From: Clostridiaceae bacterium | GTDB taxonomy: Bacteria; Bacillota; Clostridia; Acetivibrionales; DUMB01 | Assembly (NCBI GenBank): GCA_012840535.1 | Contig: DULF01000112.1 | Location: 1 to 33,495, forward strand | Direction: 5' to 3' | Length of the DNA: 33,495 nt | Shown: piece by piece, positions 8,028-16,968 of the stretch | Position numbering within the stretch: the stretch's first letter is position 1 | Layout: each line of letters begins with the position of its first letter | The notes under the pieces: model-generated | Told to the model about the DNA's origin: nothing | Databases searched by the model: none | The model's input: only the letters and a program-made list of their open reading frames with translations | Made by a program: the position numbers and the translations under genes

Positions 8028-8528
8028 TTATTCACTTTCCATTTCTTTTATGTCTCTTTCATATACCAGGAAATAATAAACATAGGGATTTTTTTCGTCC
8101 CTTATGCCTTCCTGTTTTGAAACGAGCCGCCATTTGCTGAAGTCTATCCCGTCAAAATACGTATCACCTTCAAAGGTCTCATCTATCCGGGTAATATATA
8201 ATTTCCGGGCATAGGGCAAAAATTGCGAATATATTTCAGCTCCCCCAATAACAAAAGCCTCCTCATTTTGCCCGAATTTCAAAGCTTCATCCAGCGTATT
8301 GCATATTATGCAGCCTTCTGCTGTAAATCTTTTGTCTCTTGTGAGGACAACATTCCTTCTTCCCGGCAACGGCCTGCTGATTGATTCATACGTTTTCCTG
8401 CCCATTATTACAGTATGGCCCATTGTTATCTTTTTAAAATATGCCAGGTCTGCCGGCAGTCTCCATGGCAGTCCGTCCTTGTTCCCGATTAGATTATTTT
8501 TATCCATCGCCATGATTAATGAAATCAT
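8028..8528 (-). CDS. dfrA: Dihydrofolate reductase
   Basis: A 166-residue DHFR that reduces dihydrofolate to tetrahydrofolate with NADPH. Visible family landmarks are [28 protein letters not shown] (substrate pocket, with Asp near 28), [14 protein letters not shown] (NADPH binding), and [13 protein letters not shown] near 93-105. The ATG overlaps the thyA stop (ATGA), so it is co-translated with thyA and regenerates the folate that thyA consumes. This is a normal-length chromosomal enzyme, with no sign of being an acquired trimethoprim-resistant form. Confidence 0.96.
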   Translation of the reverse strand: MISLIMAMDKNNLIGNKDGLPWRLPADLAYFKKITMGHTVIMGRKTYESISRPLPGRRNVVLTRDKRFTAEGCIICNTLDEALKFGQNEEAFVIGGAEIYSQFLPYARKLYITRIDETFEGDTYFDGIDFSKWRLVSKQEGIRDEKNPYVYYFLVYERDIKEMESE

Positions 8529-9319
8529 ACCGCAACAACACCTTTTATATGTGGATGAGGATCATATCCAACCAATTTAAAATCATTGTATTTAAAATCA
8601 AATATGGATTTGATTTCAGGATTTATCAGCATTTGGGGCAGCTGTCTCGGTTCTCTTGTCAACTGCAGATTCACCTGTTCAATATGGTTCAGATAAATAT
8701 GAGCATCCCCCAAAGTATGTATAAATTCATAAGGTTCAAGGCCGCAAACCTGTGCAATCATCATTGTTAATAATGAGTATGAGGCAATATTGAACGGAAC
8801 CCCGAGAAACACGTCAGCGCTTCTTTGATATAACATGCATGAAAGTTTTCCTTCAGCAACGTAGAATTGAAAAAAACAATGGCATGGGGGCAGTGCCATC
8901 CTATCCAACATAGCTACATTCCATGCGCTTACTATCAGTCTCCTTGAATTGGGATTCTCCTTTATATCATTGATAATCCGGGATAATTGGTCTATGCTCC
9001 CTCCGTTATAATCAGGCCAGGACCTCCATTGGTAACCATATATCGGTCCCAAGTCTCCGTTCTCGTCAGCCCATTCATCCCAGATTGTTACACCGTTGTC
9101 ATTCAAGTATTTGATATTTGTGTCGCCCTTTATAAACCAAAGCAATTCATAAATAATCGACTTTAAATGGAGTTTTTTCGTTGTTAAAAGCGGAAATCCT
9201 TCCTGCAGGTTAAACCTCATCTGGTAACCAAATGTGCTTATTGTGCCAACTCCTGTTCTGTCCTCTTTTTTAACGCCGTTTTTTAGTATATGCCTGCATA
9301 AATCCAGATACTGTTTCAT
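8525..9319 (-). CDS. thyA: Thymidylate synthase
   Basis: A 264-residue ThyA, the same length as the Escherichia coli enzyme and closely similar throughout. It converts dUMP and methylene-THF to dTMP and dihydrofolate. The active-site Cys146 lies in ALPPCHCFF; the folate and dUMP segments [25 protein letters not shown] and HIYLNH are intact. I set the start at the ATG at 9319 because GGGGG lies about 10 nt upstream and MKQYLDLC matches the family start; the frame continues 32 codons further without support. First gene of a thyA-dfrA pair. Confidence 0.97.
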   Translation of the reverse strand: MKQYLDLCRHILKNGVKKEDRTGVGTISTFGYQMRFNLQEGFPLLTTKKLHLKSIIYELLWFIKGDTNIKYLNDNGVTIWDEWADENGDLGPIYGYQWRSWPDYNGGSIDQLSRIINDIKENPNSRRLIVSAWNVAMLDRMALPPCHCFFQFYVAEGKLSCMLYQRSADVFLGVPFNIASYSLLTMMIAQVCGLEPYEFIHTLGDAHIYLNHIEQVNLQLTREPRQLPQMLINPEIKSIFDFKYNDFKLVGYDPHPHIKGVVAV

Positions 9320-9367
9320 ATTTATCATAACCCCCATAATTTCTGAATCTTGATCTCCAATGGAAAT

Positions 9368-9376
9368 AATATACCA
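9368..9376 (-). promoter_or_regulatory. Extended -10 promoter for thyA-dfrA
   Basis: On the minus strand TGG-TATATT forms an extended -10 element about 50 bp upstream of the thyA start, between it and the thrS terminator. The -35 region is poor, so the extended element carries the call. Confidence 0.4.
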
Positions 9377-9407
9377 TAGAAAACTAAAAAGGAAAACACA
9401 AAAAAAC

Positions 9408-9430
9408 GGGGACACTTTGAAAATGTCCCC
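9408..9430 (-). terminator. Terminator after thrS
   Basis: GGGGACA (9408-9414) and TGTCCCC (9424-9430) form a stem that can extend inward by further A-T pairs and one G-U pair. On the minus strand it is followed by GTTTTTTTG, a good U run, 12 bp after the thrS stop. The same GGGGACA/TGTCCCC arms recur in the larger inverted repeat at 18913-19011. Confidence 0.75.
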
Positions 9431-9441
9431 TGGTTTTTAAT

Positions 9442-11349
9442 CTATATAATCTTGTTTTCAATTTCGTAAAGTATTCTGTCAATGAATTGCTCCATAGGCA
9501 TTGGGCCCAAATCTCCTTCTTTTCTGGACCTGACCGCTACAGCCCTGTTCTCCGTTTCTTTGTCACCTATGACCAGCATATAGGGTACTTTTTCCAACTG
9601 TGCTTCGCGTATCTTATATCCGATTTTCTCATTTCTCAAATCAACTTCGACCCTTAATCCTTTATCCTCAAAAAGCTTTTGCAATTCAAGCGCATAATCA
9701 TGATGCTTGTCAACCAGCGGGAGAATCTTCACCTGGACAGGAGCCAGCCAGGTTGGAAAAGCCCCTGCATAATGCTCGGTCAATATGGCAATAAACCTTT
9801 CTATACTTCCAAAAACCACCCTGTGAATCATAACAGGCCTGTGCTTTTCTCCGTCAGGGCCTATATATACAAGATCAAATCTCTCCGGCATCTGGAAGTC
9901 AAGCTGTATTGTTCCGCACTGCCAGGTACGGCCTATGGAATCTTCAAGGTGGAAATCTATTTTCGGTCCGTAGAAAGCGCCGTCCCCTTCATTAATCTTA
10001 TATTCCATGCCTTTGGCATCAAGGGCTTCCTTCAGTGCATTGGTCGCCATATCCCACTGCTCATCGGTGCCCATGGAATTTTCAGGCCTAGTAGAAAGTT
10101 CTACATGATACTTGAACCCAAATACCTTATAAAAATCATCAATGAGGTCAATAACACCCAGTACTTCATCCTTAATCTGCTCAGGGGTCATGAAAATGTG
10201 AGCGTCATCCTGGGTAAAACAACGTACACGCATAAGGCCGTGAAGCGCTCCTGAAAGTTCATGTCTGTGGACAAGCCCCAGTTCTGCCAGCCTCTGAGGC
10301 AAATCCCTGTATGAATGGAGCCTTCTTTTATAAACCAGCATTCCGCCAGGGCAATTCATTGGTTTGATTGCATAGTTTGCTTCATCAATTTTTGTAAAAT
10401 ACATATTCTCCTTATAATGATCCCAGTGGCCCGAACGATGCCATAAATCTTCGTTAAGAATAACAGGCGTTTTTATTTCCTGATATTTTCTCTTCCTGTG
10501 CTCTTTGCGCCAAAAGTCTTCCAATACATTTCTCAATATCATCCCTTTTGGCATAAAGAAGGGAAAACCAGGTCCTTCTTCCAAAATATCAAAAAGGTCA
10601 AGTTCCCTGCCAAGCTTTCTGTGATCTCTCTTTTTTGCCTCCTCAAGCCTGAACAGGTATTCATCCAATTCACTCTTTTTCGGAAAAGAAGTTCCGTAAA
10701 TCCTCTGCAGCATTTTATTTTTCTCATTGCCTCTCCAGTATGCTCCTGCGACTGAAAGCAATTTAAACGCCTTGACCTTTCCTGTTGACGGAATATGCGG
10801 GCCTGCACAGAGGTCAACAAAGTCCCCCTGCCTGTAGAATGATATTTCCTCCCCTTCAGGCAAATCGCGGATAAGCTCAACCTTATAAGGTTCACCCTTC
10901 TCTTCCATGAACTTTATCGCTTCGTCTCTTGGCAAAGTAAATCTTTCAAGAGGGTGATCCTCCTTTATGATTTTACTCATCTCGGCTTCAATCTTTTCAA
11001 GGTCTTCAGGCGAAAAAGGTTTGTCAATGTCAAAATCGTAATAGAAACCATTCTCTATTGCAGGGCCTATTGCAAGCTTTGCTTCAGGATATAGCCTTTT
11101 TACGGCTTGGGCCATAATATGCGAGGTAGTGTGCCTGTATGCATCCCTCCCGCCTTCGTTTTCAAAAGTTAAAAGGTTAAGAGTGCAATCATTTTCAAGC
11201 TTGTAGTTCAAATCCCTGACCACTCCGTCAACCTCTCCCGCAAGGGCAGCCCTTGCAAGCCCGGCGCTTATGCTTTCAGCCACTTCCTTGATTGTTATGC
11301 CTTTGTTATATTCCTTAACGCTTCCATCCTTCAACGTAACCTTGATCAT
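9442..11349 (-). CDS. thrS: Threonine--tRNA ligase
   Basis: A 635-residue class II synthetase that charges tRNA-Thr and edits mischarged Ser. Domains in order: TGS (1-62), the editing domain with HTTSHIMAQAVKRLYPEAK (about 70-90) and CAGPH (about 180), the catalytic core with IKPMNCPGGM (zinc-binding Cys), RVRCFTQDDAHIF and GTIQLDFQMPERF, and the anticodon-binding domain from about 535 (APVQVKILPL). GGGAGG lies 7 nt before the ATG at 11349; an in-frame upstream codon adds five residues without support. It is controlled by the T-box leader at 11482-11726. Confidence 0.97.
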   Translation of the reverse strand: MIKVTLKDGSVKEYNKGITIKEVAESISAGLARAALAGEVDGVVRDLNYKLENDCTLNLLTFENEGGRDAYRHTTSHIMAQAVKRLYPEAKLAIGPAIENGFYYDFDIDKPFSPEDLEKIEAEMSKIIKEDHPLERFTLPRDEAIKFMEEKGEPYKVELIRDLPEGEEISFYRQGDFVDLCAGPHIPSTGKVKAFKLLSVAGAYWRGNEKNKMLQRIYGTSFPKKSELDEYLFRLEEAKKRDHRKLGRELDLFDILEEGPGFPFFMPKGMILRNVLEDFWRKEHRKRKYQEIKTPVILNEDLWHRSGHWDHYKENMYFTKIDEANYAIKPMNCPGGMLVYKRRLHSYRDLPQRLAELGLVHRHELSGALHGLMRVRCFTQDDAHIFMTPEQIKDEVLGVIDLIDDFYKVFGFKYHVELSTRPENSMGTDEQWDMATNALKEALDAKGMEYKINEGDGAFYGPKIDFHLEDSIGRTWQCGTIQLDFQMPERFDLVYIGPDGEKHRPVMIHRVVFGSIERFIAILTEHYAGAFPTWLAPVQVKILPLVDKHHDYALELQKLFEDKGLRVEVDLRNEKIGYKIREAQLEKVPYMLVIGDKETENRAVAVRSRKEGDLGPMPMEQFIDRILYEIENKII

Positions 11350-11481
11350 ATCAATTCCTCCCATTATTTTAACACTAAATATTCATAAACATTCAGCATT
11401 TAATTAATTGTTTTATGTTTGCCATAACACCTATTACCTATTAACGATTACCTCTTACCTGCATCAGTTGCAAATTAAAAA

Positions 11482-11511
11482 CTCCCGTCCCTGTCATACA
11501 AGGGACGAGAG
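11482..11511 (-). terminator. T-box terminator hairpin of thrS
   Basis: Arms 11482-11492 and 11501-11511 form an 11-bp GC-rich stem with one G-U pair and an 8-nt loop; the RNA continues UUUUUAAUUU. It lies immediately after the T-box sequence and about 130 nt before the thrS start. Confidence 0.88.
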
Positions 11512-11726
11512 CATTCTCCCGCGGTTCCACCCTAATTTAAAATGCCGTGCAGCTAAACACAACATTTTCACTCATTATGATTATAACGTAATCAACGTTT
11601 CAGCTCAGAGGTGGTCTTCAACCGCAATCCTTTAAAAACGCTTGCAGCCTGTGGCGTTTTCTCTCTGGAAAGGATATACGCGGTCTACTCTTCTCGTCAT
11701 AGCCGAATAACCGTATTCACAATTTA
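11482..11726 (-). promoter_or_regulatory. Threonine T-box leader upstream of thrS
   Basis: The minus strand carries the T-box sequence AATTAGGGTGGAACCGCGG (top-strand 11519-11537), whose 3' part pairs with uncharged tRNA acceptor ends in the antiterminator. It is followed by a terminator at 11482-11511. Upstream, the stem I region contains an AGAGAGA GA-motif-like segment and a candidate threonine specifier ACC in TGAAGACCACC (top-strand 11613-11615, with a second ACC at 11610-11612). Uncharged tRNA-Thr would favour antitermination and thrS expression. The T-box itself is certain; the exact specifier position needs folding. Confidence 0.92.
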
Positions 11727-11731
11727 TCATA

Positions 11732-11760
11732 ATTATAGACTCTTGTATTTTGGTTGTCAA
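11732..11760 (-). promoter_or_regulatory. Consensus SigA promoter of thrS
   Basis: Perfect TTGACA (11755-11760) and perfect TATAAT (11732-11737) with the ideal 17-bp spacer on the minus strand. Transcription would start near 11725, at the beginning of the T-box leader. A fully consensus promoter fits a gene controlled mainly by attenuation. Confidence 0.85.
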
Positions 11761-11852
11761 CAGAATATATCTTCTGCATTCATATGCACATGTTATAAAA
11801 TTTTCTTACCCGGCAAACATATTTCCAGGCAATAATTATTGCAAAACTGTTA

Positions 11853-11861
11853 TGGTATAAT
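11853..11861 (+). promoter_or_regulatory. Extended -10 promoter of the 49-aa ORF
   Basis: TGG-TATAAT, a perfect extended -10 element, lies about 30 bp upstream of the small ORF at 11892. There is no good -35 at the usual spacing, as is typical for extended -10 promoters. Confidence 0.5.
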
Positions 11862-11891
11862 ATGGAAAAACGGTAAAAGGAGTTACTACAA

Positions 11892-12041
11892 ATGAGAACA
11901 AAAAGGTTGGAGAAATTCAGAAGATACAGACGCAAAAAGGCAAGAAACTATGTGCTCTTCACGCTTGTTGTTCCGTGTGTTCTTGTATTTTTAGGATATT
12001 TAATTTCTTCATTAATCATATTGCCAATAATTAATAAGTGA
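11892..12041 (+). CDS. Small basic single-pass membrane protein (49 aa), unknown function
   Basis: An ATG preceded by AAAGGAG (9 nt spacing) and an extended -10 promoter opens a 49-codon frame ending TGA. The first 19 residues are strongly basic (RTKRLEKFRRYRRKKARNY). The rest is hydrophobic (about residues 20-46, VLFTLVVPCVLVFLGYLISS then LIILPII), enough for one long or two short membrane helices, so the N-terminus should stay in the cytoplasm. It stands alone between the thrS leader and comEA and points against both. I do not recognise the family. Possible roles include a membrane peptide regulator or a small toxin-like peptide; neither is shown. Confidence 0.55.
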   Translation: MRTKRLEKFRRYRRKKARNYVLFTLVVPCVLVFLGYLISSLIILPIINK

Positions 12042-12181
12042 CTGTTTGTTGAATATGCATAAAAAAAACTCCAAAAAGCCTTCAAAACTCGTTTAAAAGT
12101 AATATTTATCTTTTTTTTAAAAAGCTATACAATGTAAATGTAATAATTTGATAGTTGTTTTCCTCCTTTTTTAATATATAT

Positions 12182-12206
12182 AAAGCTGGTCGCTGGTGCC
12201 AGCTTT
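12182..12206. terminator. Terminator between the 49-aa ORF and comEA
   Basis: AAAGCTGG (12182-12189) and CCAGCTTT (12199-12206) form an 8-bp stem with a 9-nt loop. On the plus strand it is followed by a T run; on the minus strand by ATATATATT. It lies 16 bp past the comEA stop and 140 bp past the small ORF and probably serves both convergent genes. Confidence 0.6.
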
Positions 12207-12221
12207 TTGTGCTTTTATAAA

Positions 12222-12953
12222 TCAATCAACGGTTATAAGGTCTTTTATGTTGTTAAACCGGCCTTCCTTGATGCCCGGCACTTTCATAATGTCCGTTATA
12301 TCTTTAAAGTTCCCGTTTTTCTCCCTGTAGTCCACAATTTCCCTGGCAGTAGCTTTGCCTATGCCCGGAAGTGTGTCCAGTTCATCTATGGTAGCGGTAT
12401 TAATATTGATTTTCCCATCATTGTTATTGCTGCCGTTTCCTTCGTTGCTAATCACAACCGCACCGCTGCCGGTACCTGTTTCAATGCTTACACCGGTTCC
12501 TGCTTCACTTCCTTTGCCGGAATCTTTCCTAACTTCATCACGTGACCTTATTCTAAGCATGGCATTGCTTGTAAGCTTATATACAAGATTTATATTTTCA
12601 AGATCTGCATCTTCATCTGCACCTCCTGCGGCTATTATTGCGTCATTTATCAGATCTCCTTTTTTAAGGGTTACTATACCCGGATTTTTGACGCATCCTA
12701 CCACATAAACCTTGATTTCTTCTACAGGCTCCTGTGTTTCCAAACCACCCTGAACAGTCCCGGACTGCTCATCCTTTTCGATACTTATCTCTTCTTTGCC
12801 CGCTTTGTCGCTTTCCGCATCAATTATTATTTTATGCCCGCTTCTCTCAATTGAATAGCCAATAATTCCTGCAATTATGATGATTAAAACTGCTGATATG
12901 GCAACAATCTCTCTTTTAACAGTAATTTCGCGCCCCAACAGATGTATTGTCAT
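12222..12953 (-). CDS. comEA: ComEA-type DNA-binding protein (SLBB + helix-hairpin-helix)
   Basis: A 243-residue membrane-anchored DNA receptor of the competence DNA-uptake machinery. It has one N-terminal membrane segment (about residues 15-34), an SLBB domain (about 80-136, VYVVGCVKNPGIVTLKKGD), a Gly/Ser/Thr-rich linker (140-180), and tandem helix-hairpin-helix motifs (182-243) with TLPGIGKATAREIVDYR and KVPGIKEGRFNNIKDL. Domain order and length match ComEA. GGAGGG lies before the ATG. No comEB or comEC follows, so comEA stands alone here; many Clostridia carry isolated comEA genes without proven natural competence. Confidence 0.93.
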   Translation of the reverse strand: MTIHLLGREITVKREIVAISAVLIIIIAGIIGYSIERSGHKIIIDAESDKAGKEEISIEKDEQSGTVQGGLETQEPVEEIKVYVVGCVKNPGIVTLKKGDLINDAIIAAGGADEDADLENINLVYKLTSNAMLRIRSRDEVRKDSGKGSEAGTGVSIETGTGSGAVVISNEGNGSNNNDGKININTATIDELDTLPGIGKATAREIVDYREKNGNFKDITDIMKVPGIKEGRFNNIKDLITVD

Positions 12954-13035
12954 TTATTTCCCTCCTTAACAAATAATTCTATTCTACGCAATTTGGCATT
13001 TTCCTTTTTTTTTATATAATTTATTTCCGTAAATT

Positions 13036-13065
13036 TTGCAATTTGCCTCTTATTTTTGGTATACT
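13036..13065 (+). promoter_or_regulatory. Candidate promoter for the second carboxypeptidase gene
   Basis: TTGCAA (13036-13041) and TATACT (13060-13065) are 18 bp apart, with a TGG extension before the -10. It is about 105 bp upstream of the ATG, and two hairpins lie in between (13090-13105 and 13115-13132). Confidence 0.4.
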
Positions 13066-13089
13066 TTATACTACTCGGCTTTTATGCTA

Positions 13090-13132
13090 AAACGGCAAGC
13101 CGTTTCATGGCGCAGGTTTTTGCATAAAAACC
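13090..13132 (+). repeat. Two adjacent hairpins in the 5' region of the carboxypeptidase gene
   Basis: AAACGGC/GCCGTTT (13090-13096 with 13099-13105) and GGTTTTT/AAAAACC (13115-13121 with 13126-13132) form two short perfect stems before the ribosome binding site. Neither is followed by a U run, so they look like 5'-UTR structure or protein sites rather than terminators. Confidence 0.4.
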
Positions 13133-13169
13133 AGGGCGGCGCCGTATATTGGATAAAACGGAGGTACTA

Positions 13170-14462
13170 ATGAAAAAGGTTTTATCATTTTTAATTACTT
13201 TTGTTTTCGTAATTATACTGTGTTCTATTACTGTATTTGCACAACCATTTAACTTTGAAGCAGAATCCTACATACTTATCGATTCGAAAACAGGTCTTGT
13301 TCTTTACGAGTACAATTCAGACAAAATACTGTATCCTGCAAGCACTACCAAAATTATGACTGCTATCCTGGCGTTCGAAAAAGGAGACCCTGACCAGATT
13401 ATGACTGCCAGTAAAGAAGCCGTATATGATATCGGCAAGGGCGGTATGAATATTGGAATTATGCCTGGAGAAGAAATCCGTATGGAAAATTTGCTGGAAG
13501 CCATGCTCATAAGTTCTGCAAATGAAGCTGCCAATATTATAGCGGAAAACATCTGCGAAAGCAGGCAGGAATTTGTGGATTTAATGAATGAAAAAGCCAG
13601 GGAATTAGGTGCTTTGAACACCCATTTTAAAAACCCGTGCGGGGCTCATGACGACGACCATTACACAACAGCGGCCGATCTTGCAAAAATAGCTTCTTAT
13701 GCAATGAAAATACAAGGGTTTAGAGACATTGTGTGTAAAAAAAGTTATCAGATGCCTCCAACAAATAAGCACAGCAACTGGCCTGAATTATATTCCAGCA
13801 ACCTGCTTTTAAGAAGGATGAAAAGCGACCTTTTCGAAGTAAACGGAATAAAAACCGGATATACCGGCCAGGCAGGCCAAAACCTTGTATCCTCGGCAGT
13901 AAACGAGGAAGGCATGGAACTTATCGCAATTGTTCTTGGAGTCAAAAATCCGGATAAAGCAAAAAAGAATACATACCAGTACTGCTATGAACTGCTTGAG
14001 TATGGCTTTAAAAATTTTTCATTGTATAAAATAGTTGAAGCCAATGAAAAAATTAAGACCATACAAGTTGCAGATGCAGGAGAAGACGGAGCCCTTGAAC
14101 TCTTAGCCGCGGATACTCTTGAATGTGTTTTGCCTAATGGGGAATCAGGGCAAAACTCAATCAAATCAAGAGAAATAATCAGGCCTTCTATTAGAGCGCC
14201 TATAAATAAGGGAGAAGTTCTTGGATACATGGAATATGAAAGAAACGGTATTGTTTTGGGAAGAGTTAACCTTATTGCGTCAAGGACAATTGAAAAATTT
14301 ATTCCTGAGCCTCCGAAGAAAACGCCTGAAAAAAAATCTACTACGCTGAAAAAAGTTCTTATAACGGCGCTCATCATAATTCTGGTGTTCTCCGTTCTGA
14401 GGTTTATCCTTCGCAGAATATCACGGAGGAGATATATTTTTCGCAGAAGGGTACGGAAATAG
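13170..14462 (+). CDS. D-alanyl-D-alanine carboxypeptidase, DacF type, with C-terminal membrane anchor
   Basis: A 430-residue S11 peptidase paralogous to the gene at 1244. It has a signal peptide (residues 3-24, cleavage after VFA), STTK at 58-61 (Ser58 nucleophile), SAN at 116-118 and KTG at 228-230, so all catalytic motifs are present. Unlike the usual amphipathic tail, the C-terminus has a true membrane helix (about 392-412) followed by about 20 residues dominated by Arg (RRISRRRYIFRRRVRK), which should be cytoplasmic. I chose the ATG at 13170 because GGAGGT lies 4 nt upstream; a TTG 21 bp earlier precedes the ribosome binding site. It acts on peptidoglycan outside the membrane. Confidence 0.94.
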   Translation: MKKVLSFLITFVFVIILCSITVFAQPFNFEAESYILIDSKTGLVLYEYNSDKILYPASTTKIMTAILAFEKGDPDQIMTASKEAVYDIGKGGMNIGIMPGEEIRMENLLEAMLISSANEAANIIAENICESRQEFVDLMNEKARELGALNTHFKNPCGAHDDDHYTTAADLAKIASYAMKIQGFRDIVCKKSYQMPPTNKHSNWPELYSSNLLLRRMKSDLFEVNGIKTGYTGQAGQNLVSSAVNEEGMELIAIVLGVKNPDKAKKNTYQYCYELLEYGFKNFSLYKIVEANEKIKTIQVADAGEDGALELLAADTLECVLPNGESGQNSIKSREIIRPSIRAPINKGEVLGYMEYERNGIVLGRVNLIASRTIEKFIPEPPKKTPEKKSTTLKKVLITALIIILVFSVLRFILRRISRRRYIFRRRVRK

Positions 14463-14488
14463 AGAACAGAGCTCTGGTCTCTGTTCTC
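14462..14488. terminator. Hairpin between convergent carboxypeptidase and leuS genes
   Basis: GAGAACAGAG (14462-14471) and CTCTGTTCTC (14479-14488) form a perfect 10-bp stem with a 7-nt loop, starting on the stop codon of the upstream gene. Neither side has a proper T run, so termination efficiency is uncertain; it may mainly protect the 3' end. Confidence 0.5.
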
Positions 14489-14502
14489 CAGTACGTTTAT
14501 AA

Positions 14503-16911
14503 CTATTTAACCACTATATTCACCAGCTTGCCGGGTACTCCTATGACTTTTATGACATTTTTGCCTTTGATTAGTTCCAGCACTTTTTCATCCTTCATGG
14601 CAGCCTCTTCTGTTTCCTCTTTTCCGAGTCCTGACGGAATCATTATTCTCTCTCTTACTTTTCCGTTTATCTGTACAGCTATCTCTATCTGATCCTCCAC
14701 AGTTTTGCTTTCATCCCATGTTGGCCATTTCTGCTGATTAAGCATGCCCTCATAGCCGTTAAGTTCCCACAGCTCTTCTGTAATATGCGGCGCCACAGGG
14801 TTCAGAAGAATGAGGAAATCCCTGAATTCAGCCCTGGTTACCTTTTCCTTGGCATAGAAGCTGTTAACAAGCGACATCATGCTTGCAATTGCAGTATTGA
14901 ACTTTAGATTTTCATAGTCCTCGCTGACCTTCTTTATAGTCTTGTGCATTGCTACTTCAAGATCGCTTGAGTATTCGTCCCCTTCCACTATAAAGCTCTG
15001 CAGCCTCCATACACGGTCGAGGAACCTTCTGCAACCCTTAATACCGTTATAAGACCATGGGACAGCCTTTTCAAAGTCCCCTATGAACATTTCGTACATC
15101 CTCAATGTATCTGCGCCGAATTCATCAATCATTTCATCAGGGTTGACAACATTTCCTCTTGACTTTGACATTTTTTCATTGTTTTCTCCCAGAATCATAC
15201 CGTGTGATGTCCTCTTCTGATATGGTTCAGGAGTTGGCACCACGCCTATGTCGTAGAGGAACTTATGCCAGAACCTGGAATACAGGAGGTGCAGTGTGGT
15301 ATGCTCCATTCCGCCGTTGTACCAGTCAACAGGCATCCAGTATTCAAGGTTCTCTTTGCTTGCCAGTTCTTTGTCATTGTGTGGGTCGGTATACCTCAGG
15401 AAATACCATGAAGAGCCTGCCCACTGGGGCATCGTGTCAGTCTCTCTCTGTGCTTTTCCTCCGCACTTGGGGCAAGTGGTATTAACCCAATCGGGCATAT
15501 TGGCCAGAGGAGACTCTCCCGTATCGGTAGGCTCGTAGCTTTCAACTTCGGGAAGCAGCAAGGGGAGCTCTTCTTCAGGAATGGGTACCCAGCCGCATTT
15601 TTCGCAGTAAACCAGCGGTATTGGTTCGCCCCAATATCTTTGACGAGAAAAAACCCAATCCCTCAGCTTATAGTTGACTTTCCTTCTGCCAATTCCGTTT
15701 TGCTCAAGCCATTCCGTAATTTTTTCCTTTGCTTCTTTCACGTTTAATCCGTTAAGAAAATCGGAGTTAACCATAGTTCCGTTTTCAATATCCGTAAAAG
15801 CCTCTTTTTCTACGTCTCCGCCAGCAACAACCTCAATAATCGGTAGGTTGAATTTTTTCGCAAACTCCCAGTCTCTTGTGTCATGTCCTGGAACAGCCAT
15901 GATTGCTCCGGTTCCGTAAGACATAAGTACATAATCCGATATCCAGATAGGTATTTCTTTTTTGTTGACAGGATTTATAGCCATAATGCCTTTTACCTGT
16001 ACTCCGGTTTTCTCCTTGGCAAGTTCGGTTCTTTCAAAATCAGACTTCCTGGCAGCTTTTTCCCTGTATTCTATAAGCTCGTCCAAGTTTGTTATTTTGT
16101 CTTTCAACTCATCAATCATAGGATGCTCGGGAGAAATAACCATGTAAGTAGCGCCGAAAAGCGTATCAGGTCTTGTAGTATAGACTTTCAGGGTATAACC
16201 TGCAGTTGTGTTAAAGTCCACTTCCGCTCCCTCGGACCGTCCTATCCAGTTTACTTGCTGAACTTTTACCCTTTCTATGTAATCAACCAAATCAAGGTCG
16301 CTTAAAAGCCTTTCAGCGTACTCAGTAATTTTAAGCATCCACTGGTTTTTAACCTTGCGTACAACTTCTCCGCCGCAACGTTCACAAACACCGTTAACCA
16401 CTTCTTCGTTAGCAAGCCCTACCTTGCAATCAGTACACCAGTTTATTGCAGCTTCTTTTTTATACGCCAGGCCTTTCTCAAATAATTTAAGGAATATCCA
16501 CTGGGTCCACTTGTAATAGGCAGGGTCAGTCGTATTGACTTCCCTTGACCAGTCAAATGAGAATCCAAGCGACTTTAATTGCGACTTGAACCTTGCAATG
16601 TTTTTTTCAGTCACTATTCTCGGATGAATCTTATTTTTTATTGCATAGTTTTCAGTCGGAAGCCCAAATGCATCCCATCCTATCGGGAAAAGCACATTGT
16701 AACCTTGCATTCTCCTCTTCCTGGCTACAACATCAAGCGCAGTATATGGCCTGGGATGACCTACATGAAGTCCCTCGCCTGAAGGGTAGGGAAATTCAAT
16801 CAAAGCATAAAACTTAGGCTTTGACTTGTCTTCTGATGCAATAAAAGTTCCTTCTTTTTCCCATATATCCTGCCATTTTTTCTCAATTTCCTTCGGATTG
16901 TACTCTTTCAT
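14503..16911 (-). CDS. leuS: Leucine--tRNA ligase
   Basis: An 802-residue bacterial class I synthetase that charges tRNA-Leu. The ATP site motif HVGH is in [17 protein letters not shown] (about 45-60) and KMSKS in [13 protein letters not shown] (about 575). The CP1 editing domain carries [14 protein letters not shown] (about 245) and [18 protein letters not shown]. Zinc-ribbon cysteines occur at CTDC..CERC (about 160-185) and CEKC..CPKC (about 430-485). The ATG at 16911 has AGGGTG about 8 nt upstream; a GTG three codons earlier overlaps that site. It is last in the nadD-yqeK-rsfS-leuS run, 57 bp after rsfS, and no T-box is seen. Confidence 0.97.
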   Translation of the reverse strand: MKEYNPKEIEKKWQDIWEKEGTFIASEDKSKPKFYALIEFPYPSGEGLHVGHPRPYTALDVVARKRRMQGYNVLFPIGWDAFGLPTENYAIKNKIHPRIVTEKNIARFKSQLKSLGFSFDWSREVNTTDPAYYKWTQWIFLKLFEKGLAYKKEAAINWCTDCKVGLANEEVVNGVCERCGGEVVRKVKNQWMLKITEYAERLLSDLDLVDYIERVKVQQVNWIGRSEGAEVDFNTTAGYTLKVYTTRPDTLFGATYMVISPEHPMIDELKDKITNLDELIEYREKAARKSDFERTELAKEKTGVQVKGIMAINPVNKKEIPIWISDYVLMSYGTGAIMAVPGHDTRDWEFAKKFNLPIIEVVAGGDVEKEAFTDIENGTMVNSDFLNGLNVKEAKEKITEWLEQNGIGRRKVNYKLRDWVFSRQRYWGEPIPLVYCEKCGWVPIPEEELPLLLPEVESYEPTDTGESPLANMPDWVNTTCPKCGGKAQRETDTMPQWAGSSWYFLRYTDPHNDKELASKENLEYWMPVDWYNGGMEHTTLHLLYSRFWHKFLYDIGVVPTPEPYQKRTSHGMILGENNEKMSKSRGNVVNPDEMIDEFGADTLRMYEMFIGDFEKAVPWSYNGIKGCRRFLDRVWRLQSFIVEGDEYSSDLEVAMHKTIKKVSEDYENLKFNTAIASMMSLVNSFYAKEKVTRAEFRDFLILLNPVAPHITEELWELNGYEGMLNQQKWPTWDESKTVEDQIEIAVQINGKVRERIMIPSGLGKEETEEAAMKDEKVLELIKGKNVIKVIGVPGKLVNIVVK

Positions 16912-16968
16912 CTGTTTCACACCCTTTTGCGGAATTAATTATTAATCTTTATATTAAATAAAAATAAT

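Noticed and set aside
11460-11860. Coding frames across the thrS leader on the plus strand
   Set aside because: They run antisense through a T-box leader and lack ribosome binding sites.
12042-12181. Possible small RNA between the 49-aa ORF and the terminator
   Set aside because: Only AT-rich sequence is seen, with no promoter or stable fold of its own.
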